From assembly GCA_016213725.1 (NCBI GenBank), contig JACQZS010000327.1:1-32247 (forward strand): a stretch of DNA of 32,247 nt, given 5' to 3'. Shown piece after piece: positions 23,670-30,652 of this stretch. The notes beneath the pieces were generated by a model. The model searched no databases. It was given only the letters and a program-made list of their open reading frames with translations, and was not told the origin of the DNA. This stretch comes from Acidobacteriota bacterium (GTDB lineage Bacteria > Acidobacteriota > Terriglobia > Bryobacterales > Bryobacteraceae). How positions within the stretch are numbered: position 1 is the first letter of the stretch; each line of letters starts with the position of its first letter. The translations under genes were made by a program, and so were the position numbers.

Positions 23670-24932
23670 ATGCTCCTCCCGAAGCTCCGCTATTCCTGGA
23701 GCCAGTTGGTGGGCGATGTCTGCGGGGGCTTCATCGCCTCGCTCATCGCCCTTCCATACGGTCTCGCCATGGCGGCCCTCATGGGGCTGCCACCTGTTCT
23801 TGGAGTATTCACTTCGCTGCTCACCGCTCCTGTCACGGCTTTACTCGGTAGAAATCCTGTTCTGATTGGCGGCACATCCTCCGTGACAGTGCCATTTATT
23901 GCAGAGGCTGTGCGCCAGCAGGGATTGGGGGGCGCAGCCAAAGTAAGCCTGGTCGCCGCTGTCATCATGATGGCTTTTTCTCTCTTGAAGTTGGGCCGTT
24001 GGATCTCCCGAGTGCCGCACTCTGTGGTGACGGGATTTTCGTGCGGCATTGGCGGTTTGATGGTGATTTCGCAAATCGGGACGATCCTCGGCATCAAGGG
24101 CACAAACAGGTCTTCCATGGTGGAGACTCTGATGACGGTGTTCTCCCGGCTGGGGGAGGCCCGGCTTCAGCCATTGCTGCTGGGAGTGCTGGTGATCGCG
24201 GCCTGTACCGTGGTGGCTAGACGCTGGCCAAAGTTGCCCGCGCCGCTGTTGGGTGTGGCGCTGGCTCTGTGCGCCAAGCAGATATTCTCGCTCCACCAGC
24301 CGGAAGTCGGGGCGCTCTCGCTGGATCTGCCGCCATTTGCCGGGTTCGCCTGGTCGCCGCAAGACGTTTTCACCGTCCTGCCCACCGGCTTCGCGCTAGC
24401 CTTCGTGTCGAGCGTCAACATCCTGCTCACCTCGCGAGTCGTGGAGCATTTCCGGGGTTGGCGCCGGAGCATGAAGAAGGCCGATGCCGATGGCGAGCTG
24501 GGCGCCTACGGAATCTCAAACGTGCTGGCCGGCATGTTCGGCGCTCCTCTCAACGTGGGCATTCCCGCGCGCAGCCTGGCCAGTCTCCGCTGCGGCGGCA
24601 ATTCCAGGATGTCGAACCTCTTCCATGCCGCGTTTCTGGCGCTGGTGGTTGGAGTCGGCGCTGGCGTGCTGGCGCACATCCCGCTGGCGGCGCTGGCCGG
24701 CGTCACGGCGTGGATGGGATTCTGCCTTCTGGATTGGTCTGCCTGGCGCAGAATCCCGCGCATGCGCAAGAGCGACGCCTCGGCATTTCTGCTGACGGCG
24801 CTTCTGGTGCTGAGCGTCAACGCGGTGATTGCCGTGGCCGCCGGTTGCGCAGTCTACGGCGTCGAATATCTTTATCGGAAATCTACCAGCGGCGCGGGAC
24901 AGCAGCCGCTCAGCGCACAGTCTTCCGCGTAA
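23670..24932 (+). CDS. SulP (SLC26) family anion transporter without STAS domain
   Basis: A polytopic inner-membrane transporter of 420 residues, matching the transmembrane part of SulP/SLC26 carriers: VGDVCGGFIASLIALPYGLAM at the start of the membrane core, then LLGRNPVLIGGTSSVTVPF, and about 11-12 hydrophobic segments. SulP proteins move sulfate, bicarbonate, oxalate or dicarboxylates. The usual cytoplasmic STAS domain is absent; the protein ends about 20 residues after the last helix. The start lies 3 nt after the aminotransferase stop, so the two are almost certainly co-translated; no separate ribosome-binding site is strong. The last 23 nt overlap the convergent small secreted protein gene. 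Third gene of the receptor operon. Transport of a product of the exported aminotransferase is a plausible but untested reading. Confidence 0.88.
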   Translation: MLLPKLRYSWSQLVGDVCGGFIASLIALPYGLAMAALMGLPPVLGVFTSLLTAPVTALLGRNPVLIGGTSSVTVPFIAEAVRQQGLGGAAKVSLVAAVIMMAFSLLKLGRWISRVPHSVVTGFSCGIGGLMVISQIGTILGIKGTNRSSMVETLMTVFSRLGEARLQPLLLGVLVIAACTVVARRWPKLPAPLLGVALALCAKQIFSLHQPEVGALSLDLPPFAGFAWSPQDVFTVLPTGFALAFVSSVNILLTSRVVEHFRGWRRSMKKADADGELGAYGISNVLAGMFGAPLNVGIPARSLASLRCGGNSRMSNLFHAAFLALVVGVGAGVLAHIPLAALAGVTAWMGFCLLDWSAWRRIPRMRKSDASAFLLTALLVLSVNAVIAVAAGCAVYGVEYLYRKSTSGAGQQPLSAQSSA

Positions 24933-25512
24933 GCAGCGCGGCATCGGAAGGCGCAAATTGCAGCCGGTCGGCAATGAGCTGACGCCCGGATAACCCGCGT
25001 CGGGCTACACCTTCATCGCCGTGGCCGTGCGTGTTCCCCGCAATATGCCAGATCTCGTGGGCCAGCACGCGGGCCATGGCGCGGCCCATGAGCTTGTCCC
25101 CTTCGCGGAACTGGCCGCCGTGCATGGCCTTCCGCGCGGCTGCCTGTACCCGGTCGCAGAGCACTTCGCTGAACGGTAGAACTTCACCGTCCGCCGTGTG
25201 CGTCAGGGCCAGCGGGCCACGCTCATCCAACGGCACCGGGAACGGTTCCATCCGGCAATTGCCGCGGAAGCGCACCACCACCAGGTCGCTAGCCTCCGTT
25301 CCGGATTGCATCTCGCCCAGTGTCTTCCATTCCACTTGCCGGTTGCCCTGTTTCATCAACAGGTCGAGCTCCGCCTGCAACTCCTGCAAAGCGGCTGAGG
25401 GAAGGGGCTTCTCGCTATCGACGACAACTGTGAGCGGAGAGTGCAGGGAGGGATGTCCTTCGAAACCCCACAGGGTCGAAGTAGCTACGAGGGTGAGAAG
25501 GAAGCAGCGCAC
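24910..25512 (-). CDS. Secreted protein with HExxHxxGxxH zinc-protease motif
   Basis: 200 residues. Residues 1-18 form a short signal peptide (MRCFLLTLVATSTLWGF). At 152-162 the sequence HEIWHIAGNTH matches the HExxHxxGxxH zinc-binding pattern of metzincin peptidases, with His152, Glu153, His156, Gly159 and His162. A preceding segment LMGRAMARVLA forms the active-site helix. No clear Met-turn can be assigned after it, and the N-terminal 110 residues are not recognised. The start is GTG 25512 with GAGG 8 nt upstream. The gene overlaps the SulP gene by 23 nt tail to tail. Small proteins with an L-A-H-E-x-x-H motif and this spacing occur in Acidobacteria, but I know of no assigned substrate. A zinc peptidase is likely, not certain. 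Confidence 0.75.
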   Translation of the reverse strand: MRCFLLTLVATSTLWGFEGHPSLHSPLTVVVDSEKPLPSAALQELQAELDLLMKQGNRQVEWKTLGEMQSGTEASDLVVVRFRGNCRMEPFPVPLDERGPLALTHTADGEVLPFSEVLCDRVQAAARKAMHGGQFREGDKLMGRAMARVLAHEIWHIAGNTHGHGDEGVARRGLSGRQLIADRLQFAPSDAALLTRKTVR

Positions 25513-25558
25513 AGGGCAGGCCTCAACGCCGGGGCGATCGGTGCCCCGCCGCGATATC

Positions 25559-25585
25559 AGTATATAACCGTTTAGTATGATCCAA
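25559..25585 (-). promoter_or_regulatory. Candidate promoter for the small zinc-peptidase-like gene
   Basis: On the minus strand TTGGAT (25585-25580), a 15-bp spacer and TATACT (25564-25559, five of six) lie in an AT-rich island. The spacer is short, so confidence is limited. The predicted leader is about 40 nt to GTG 25512. Confidence 0.3.
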
Positions 25586-25617
25586 AAGTAAAAAGAAAGA
25601 AGATACCTGGATCTGTT

Positions 25618-27042
25618 TTACCAGAGTCCCAGCAGCTTCCACCACGCCAGGCCGGCAGTGCCCCAAATCAGCAGGTGGCAGAGGGAAACCACGAAGCCGA
25701 TTCGGTACCAATCTCCCATGGATACATAGCCTTGCGCGAAGAACATGGGTGACGGAGTAGTGCCGTAATTGGTCAATCCGGCGCTGAGATTGGCCAGGCA
25801 GGCGAAGCTGAACACCACCAGTCCGATGGGCGCCCCTTTGGCGGCCAACAGCGCCAGGAAGGGCGCATACATGGCCAGGATGTGAGCCGTGATGCTGGCG
25901 AACAGATAGTGCGCATAATAGAACACCAGCAGGGCCACCAGCAGCAGCGGAAGCCAATCCAGGGCGGAGAACGAAGCTCCCACGCCCTGCGCGAAAGCAT
26001 GCGTTACGCCCTGCTCGTTAAGCGCCTTGCCCAGCCGGACCAGTCCTCCATACCAGAAGAAGAGGTCCCAGGCCGCGTGCTCCCTGACTATGTCCGACCA
26101 TTCGAGCACCCCCGTGGCCAGCAGAGCCGCGCAACCGCACAGTGCCACCAGCGTGATGTCCACGCCGGTCCAACTGGAACTCACCCACGCCGTGCAGACC
26201 GCTGCGAATATGCCGGTCAGAACCTTTTCCCGCGCTGACATCGGCCCCATCTTGCCGATCTCCGTTCGTGCGAACGTGGTGGCTTCCGGAGTGTTGCGGA
26301 TCTCGGGAGGATAGAGCTTCAGAACCACCCAGGGTATGACGGCGAGGGAGATCAGCCCCGGGACGAAGCCGGCTGCGAGCCACCCGGCCCAGGTCACTTT
26401 ATACCCGTAGGCGCCGGCCATTTGAGCGGCTAGCGGATTGCTGGCCTGCCCGGTGAGAAACATCGCGGCGGTGACACAGATCGTCTGGTAGACGGCGGCC
26501 ATCAGATACGAGCCGAGCCGCCTGGCGCTGCCTCCTGGTTCCGATCCGTAGAGATCCGCAATGGACCGCGCGATGGGCAGCACCACGCCACCCGAACGGG
26601 CCCCGTTCGAAGGAATGATCGTGGCCAGCACCATGTCAGAGAGCCCCAGCGCGTAGCAGACTCCAACCGTGCTTGAACCGAACCAGCGCACAAATCCCAG
26701 GGCGATGCGGCGAGCCAGGCCAGTGTTCAGCAGCGCTCTCGAGATGAAAAACGCCGAGACGACCAGCCATACCGTGGGATCCGAGTATCCACCCAGGGCA
26801 TCGGCGAGTTTCAGACTAGTCAAGAAGGGCGCCAACGCCACGGCCAGCAGCACCAGGGCTCCGCCGGGCATTGGCTGGAAGACCAGACCCGCCACGGTCG
26901 TCAGAAAGAGCGCGGCCAGCCGCCATGCGGCAGGCGTCAGAGACGCAGGGCGGGGCAGTACGTAAGCCAGGGCGCAATAGAGCAGCGCCAGCAGCAACAT
27001 GCCGCGCAGCCGCCGTGTGTGGGGTGAACTGCCGCCGCTCAT
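25618..27042 (-). CDS. DASS-family (SLC13/CitT-like) anion permease
   Basis: An inner-membrane carrier of 474 residues with roughly 12 hydrophobic segments. Two family motifs are visible: IIPSNGARSGGVVLPIARSI (about 142-161), the P-S-N-x-A-R-x-G-G signature of plant plastid and bacterial dicarboxylate/2-oxoglutarate translocators, and NYGTTPSPMFFAQGYV (C-terminal half). GQASNPLA contains the S-N-P/T-type ligand site. Substrates are typically C4-dicarboxylates, oxoglutarate, citrate or sulfate. ATG 27042 has no strong ribosome-binding site. The gene is divergent from the second TonB receptor (99-nt gap); the small zinc-peptidase-like gene follows 105 nt downstream on the same strand with its own candidate promoter. 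With the SulP carrier it makes two anion permeases within 4 kb. Confidence 0.88.
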   Translation of the reverse strand: MSGGSSPHTRRLRGMLLLALLYCALAYVLPRPASLTPAAWRLAALFLTTVAGLVFQPMPGGALVLLAVALAPFLTSLKLADALGGYSDPTVWLVVSAFFISRALLNTGLARRIALGFVRWFGSSTVGVCYALGLSDMVLATIIPSNGARSGGVVLPIARSIADLYGSEPGGSARRLGSYLMAAVYQTICVTAAMFLTGQASNPLAAQMAGAYGYKVTWAGWLAAGFVPGLISLAVIPWVVLKLYPPEIRNTPEATTFARTEIGKMGPMSAREKVLTGIFAAVCTAWVSSSWTGVDITLVALCGCAALLATGVLEWSDIVREHAAWDLFFWYGGLVRLGKALNEQGVTHAFAQGVGASFSALDWLPLLLVALLVFYYAHYLFASITAHILAMYAPFLALLAAKGAPIGLVVFSFACLANLSAGLTNYGTTPSPMFFAQGYVSMGDWYRIGFVVSLCHLLIWGTAGLAWWKLLGLW

Positions 27043-27141
27043 GGAAAGAGTCTACACGCAACCAGGGGGATTCCGCGGCTTGACGGGGCGTTGAACCGCA
27101 TGAGGGAATAGGAACTAGCTCTCCTCTGGGAAATCTTTTCT

Positions 27142-29541
27142 ATGGCCTCTCTCCTGCGCTATTGCTGCGCCGTGCTCTTTCTGTTCACATTCGCGCTGCG
27201 CGCGCAAACCACCGCCACCATCGCCGGCACCGTCCACGACCCTACCGGCGCGGCCATCCCTGGCGCCAGTGTCGTCGTGGAAAATGCGGTGACAAAATTC
27301 CGCGCTCAAGTGGAAAGCGACCCATCCGGCGCCTTCGCTGTCCGCAACATTCCCTTTCACACCTACACCGTCACTGTGAAGCGCGAGGGATTTCAGCCCT
27401 TTCAGGAGACCGTCTCCTTGAGAAGCAGCGTCCCGCAGGCGCTCGAAGTGAAACTGGGCCTGGCCGCCGCCGCAGACAGCGTCACCGTGACTGCTTCCAA
27501 TGAACTCCTCATCGACCCGGAGGAAACCGGCACGCACATCCAGATGAATCAGAGCGACATCGAACGCCTGGCGCTGCAGACCGGCAACAAGGGCATTGAG
27601 AGCGTCATTGTCAGCTTCCCCGGCTTCACGCAGAACGCCAATGGCGCCATCCATCCCAGAGGCGCGCACAATCAGATGACCTACGTGATCGACGGCATGC
27701 CCATTTCCGACCAGCTCACCGGCGCTTTTGCCAATGCCGTCGATCCGAATATCGTGCAGACGGTGGAGCTGTTCACGGGAAACGTGCCGGTGGAGTACGG
27801 CGCCAAGGTCAGCGGCGTCGCCAACATCACCACCAAATCCGGCATGGGCACGGGCCGCAAGTTCAGCGGCAACCTCCTGCTCAATGCCGCGCGCTTCGAT
27901 CTGCTCAGCCAGGTGACCCAGGTGGCGGGCGAAAGCGGCCGCTTCGGCTACTCCGCCATCGTCAACACCTCCAAGTCCAACCGCTATCTGGATGCCGTGT
28001 CGCTCGACAACCTCCACAACGGCGGTAACAACGAGCGCGGCTTTCTCCGCCTGGACTGGCAGGCCGGCGCCCGCGACATTCTACGTTTCAACGCGCTGGC
28101 TGGCCGCTCTTCTTATCAGTTGGCGAACCTCCGCTCGCAGCATGCCGTGGGCATGGATCAACGCCAGCTTCTGCGCGACGCTTCCGGGGCCATCTCCTGG
28201 GTGCACACCATCGACGCCCGCACGACGCTCGAATCCACCACCTCCTATCGCAGCACGATCGCGCAGCTTTCACCTAGCGCCGGCGACACACCCGTCACCG
28301 CATCGCAGGCCCGCCATCTTTCCACATTCACCACCGGCGCCCGCTGGAACGCCGTGCGCGGTGCGCACAATGTCCGCGCAGGCTTCGACGTACAGCGTTT
28401 CCCCGTCAGCGAGCATTTCACATTCGGCATCACGGACCGCACTTTCAATCAGCCCGGCGCGGAAGGCTTCAACCCCAACCTCCTGCCGTACGACCTGACG
28501 CGCCGCGGCAGCCTGTTCGACTTCCGCGATCAGCAGACCGGCGGCCTCTATTCGGTCTTCCTCCAGGACGCCATCTCACTGGGGCGCTGGCAGTTTTCGC
28601 TCGGCGTGCGTTATGACAACTACCGCTTTCTGGTCAATGGAAACCAGTTGCAGCCCCGTGTCGGCTTCGCCTACCACATCAAGGAAACCGGCACCGTCCT
28701 CCGCGGCTCCTACTCGCGCACCTACCAGACGCCTCCCAATGAAAACCTGCTGCTCTCTTCCTCCCAGCAGGCTGCCGCCGTCGCCCCGCCAGCCATCCAG
28801 GAGAATCTCGGCTCTGCCGTCGTCCTCCTGCGCCCGGAGCGCCAGAACTTCTTCGAGGCCGGACTCCAGCAGGCAGTGGGTAAGCGCGCCAGCCTCAACG
28901 TCAGCTACTACCACAAGGCTGCCACGGACCAGCAGGACAATAACAACTTCCTCAATACGGGCGTGATTTTCCCCGTTACCCTCTCCAAGATTCGCGTGAA
29001 CGGCGTGGAGGGCCGCCTCGTCATTCCCCCCGTCAAGGGCCTATCAGGCTCGGTCTCAGTCACCCATTCCCGCGCCATCTCCACGCCGCCTTTCTCGGGC
29101 GGCCTCTACATCGGCAATGACGCCATCGCCCTGCTGACCGCCGGTCCGTTCGTGATCGATCACGATCAACCCGTCTCCGTCCAGGCAGTGCTCACCTACT
29201 CGCACCCCAAAGGCTTCTATGCCACCTTCAGCAACCGCTACGACTACGGGTTGGTAGCCAATCCCTCCGACCCGGCACAAGTGGCGGCCGACCCCGATTA
29301 CTCGGACCTTCTCCCCTACGTGAAGCTCAACGCCACGCCGGCCCGAGTGCGCCCGCGCAACATCGTCGACCTGGCGCTCGGCTGGGAACGTGTCAAGGAG
29401 GGCCGGAAGCGCTGGGACATCGGCATCCAGTTCACCAATCTCACCGCGCGCACCGCGCTGTTCAACTTCCAGTCCGTCTTCGTCGGCACCCGCCTGGTGC
29501 AGCCGTTATCCGTGGGGGCCCGTCTGCGCTGGTTTTTCTAG
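27142..29541 (+). CDS. TonB-dependent receptor with N-terminal carboxypeptidase-regulatory domain
   Basis: A second outer-membrane receptor, 799 residues, clearly different from the 1162-residue Oar type. Signal peptide about 1-21 (LLRYCCAVLFLFTFALRA). Carboxypeptidase-regulatory domain about 24-108 (TIAGTVHDPTGAAIPGASV). Plug about 125-235 with the TYVIDGMPIS loop, EYGAKVSGVANITTKSG and VETLF-type strands. The barrel follows, with LRGSYSRTYQTPPNENLLL, which is typical of siderophore/vitamin and sugar receptors, and it ends RLRWFF with terminal Phe. The length is normal for a classical TonB receptor. It is divergent from the DASS permease and overlaps the convergent HGSNAT-like gene by 4 nt. 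Ligand unknown. The ribosome-binding site (GGGA about 10 nt before ATG 27142) is moderate. Confidence 0.92.
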   Translation: MASLLRYCCAVLFLFTFALRAQTTATIAGTVHDPTGAAIPGASVVVENAVTKFRAQVESDPSGAFAVRNIPFHTYTVTVKREGFQPFQETVSLRSSVPQALEVKLGLAAAADSVTVTASNELLIDPEETGTHIQMNQSDIERLALQTGNKGIESVIVSFPGFTQNANGAIHPRGAHNQMTYVIDGMPISDQLTGAFANAVDPNIVQTVELFTGNVPVEYGAKVSGVANITTKSGMGTGRKFSGNLLLNAARFDLLSQVTQVAGESGRFGYSAIVNTSKSNRYLDAVSLDNLHNGGNNERGFLRLDWQAGARDILRFNALAGRSSYQLANLRSQHAVGMDQRQLLRDASGAISWVHTIDARTTLESTTSYRSTIAQLSPSAGDTPVTASQARHLSTFTTGARWNAVRGAHNVRAGFDVQRFPVSEHFTFGITDRTFNQPGAEGFNPNLLPYDLTRRGSLFDFRDQQTGGLYSVFLQDAISLGRWQFSLGVRYDNYRFLVNGNQLQPRVGFAYHIKETGTVLRGSYSRTYQTPPNENLLLSSSQQAAAVAPPAIQENLGSAVVLLRPERQNFFEAGLQQAVGKRASLNVSYYHKAATDQQDNNNFLNTGVIFPVTLSKIRVNGVEGRLVIPPVKGLSGSVSVTHSRAISTPPFSGGLYIGNDAIALLTAGPFVIDHDQPVSVQAVLTYSHPKGFYATFSNRYDYGLVANPSDPAQVAADPDYSDLLPYVKLNATPARVRPRNIVDLALGWERVKEGRKRWDIGIQFTNLTARTALFNFQSVFVGTRLVQPLSVGARLRWFF

Positions 29542-30626
29542 AACTTCAGGAACCAGCGCCGCTTCCACAAAGCCCAGGCAATCACCCACAGAACCGCCAC
29601 GTTCGTCAGCGCGTAGAGCAAGCTGGCATTGATGGGCGAAGCCAAGGCCAGGCAGAAGTTGTCGTAGTACCACTTATGAAAGCCCGTGCGCGAGGCGATC
29701 TTTGCCACCGTGCCGGAAAGCACGAACATCAGAATCGAGTTCGTGCCGAAAATCTCGAAGAAACGGAACCAGCGTCCCTGCCCGCGCACATCCGCGATCC
29801 AATACCAGGCTCCGAACACGACCATGGCGAGCCCCGCCATGTGCACGGCGAACGAGGTGGTCCACAGGTTCTTGTTGATCGGCATCCAGATGGCAACTAC
29901 CTGCGCCAGCGCCAGCAACCCGACGCCGCCGGCGAATAGGTACTTCAGCCGCTCCGCATGGCTGGTATAGCGCCGCAGCAGGTGGCCCGCCAGAATTCCG
30001 AACAGCACCGTGGAGATCGCCGGCAGTGTCGAGATGATGCCTTCCGGGTCCCATACCTTAGTCGCTCGCCACATGTGGCCGGTCAGGAAGAGGCTGTCCA
30101 CGTAACGCGCGAAGTTGCACTCCATGGTCAGAGAGCCGGGGCCGCAGCCCGGTGTCGGGTACAACGTCATGAGGCCCCAGTAGAGAGCATTCACGCCGAT
30201 CAGCGCCACGATCTGCCCGCGGACTCTGGTGAAAAGGAACAGCGCGCCCGCGATCAGATAACAGATGGCGATCCGTTGCAGCACGCCTGGAATGCGGATG
30301 GTGGACCAGTTGATGTTAGGCAGCGGGCTCAGCAGAAAGCCCAGTAAAAAGATGATGACAGCCCGCTGAACGGTGTGCCGCAGGAGCTGTGCCTTGTCCG
30401 CGCCCTGCTCCACCCGCCGGGCCGTGGAGAGCGTCATCGCCACACCCACCATCCAGAGAAAGAACGGAAACACCGTGTCGGTGAAGGTCCAGCCGTGCCA
30501 CGCCGCGTGCTCCAGCGGCCCGTATGCGGGAGACGAGCCAGGGTTGTTCACCAGCACCATCGACGCGATGGTGGCGCCGCGGAAGATATCCAGCGATTGC
30601 AGGCGGCCCGTGGGCGAGTTGCTCAT
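29538..30626 (-). CDS. HGSNAT/DUF5009-like membrane acyltransferase
   Basis: A 362-residue polytopic membrane protein of the heparan-alpha-glucosaminide N-acetyltransferase-like family. The N-terminal block RLQSLDIFRGATIASMVLVN, followed by EHAAWHGWTFTDTVFPFFLW, is the family signature; His45 of HGW is the candidate acetyl-carrying His. About 10 hydrophobic segments follow, with a periplasmic-side loop around 155-190 containing two Cys (PGCGPGSLTMEC). These enzymes pass acetyl groups from cytoplasmic acetyl-CoA across the membrane to amino sugars. The bacterial substrate is not known. The gene overlaps the TonB receptor end by 4 nt and faces the M1 peptidase with only 26 nt between start codons. 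Confidence 0.85.
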   Translation of the reverse strand: MSNSPTGRLQSLDIFRGATIASMVLVNNPGSSPAYGPLEHAAWHGWTFTDTVFPFFLWMVGVAMTLSTARRVEQGADKAQLLRHTVQRAVIIFLLGFLLSPLPNINWSTIRIPGVLQRIAICYLIAGALFLFTRVRGQIVALIGVNALYWGLMTLYPTPGCGPGSLTMECNFARYVDSLFLTGHMWRATKVWDPEGIISTLPAISTVLFGILAGHLLRRYTSHAERLKYLFAGGVGLLALAQVVAIWMPINKNLWTTSFAVHMAGLAMVVFGAWYWIADVRGQGRWFRFFEIFGTNSILMFVLSGTVAKIASRTGFHKWYYDNFCLALASPINASLLYALTNVAVLWVIAWALWKRRWFLKF

Positions 30627-30648
30627 ATTCCAGTGACGCTACCATAAC
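30619..30648 (+). promoter_or_regulatory. Candidate promoter giving a leaderless M1 peptidase mRNA
   Basis: TTGCTC (30619-30624), an 18-bp spacer and CATAAC (30643-30648). The predicted transcript start falls at about the GTG 30653 itself, which fits the absence of a ribosome-binding site there. The boxes are weak matches, so this is tentative. It overlaps the first codons of the divergent acyltransferase gene. Confidence 0.25.
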
Positions 30649-30652
30649 GAAT

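Noticed and set aside
27115..28017. 300-residue minus-strand ORF
   Set aside because: Antisense to the second TonB receptor and running into the divergent promoter region; no family seen.
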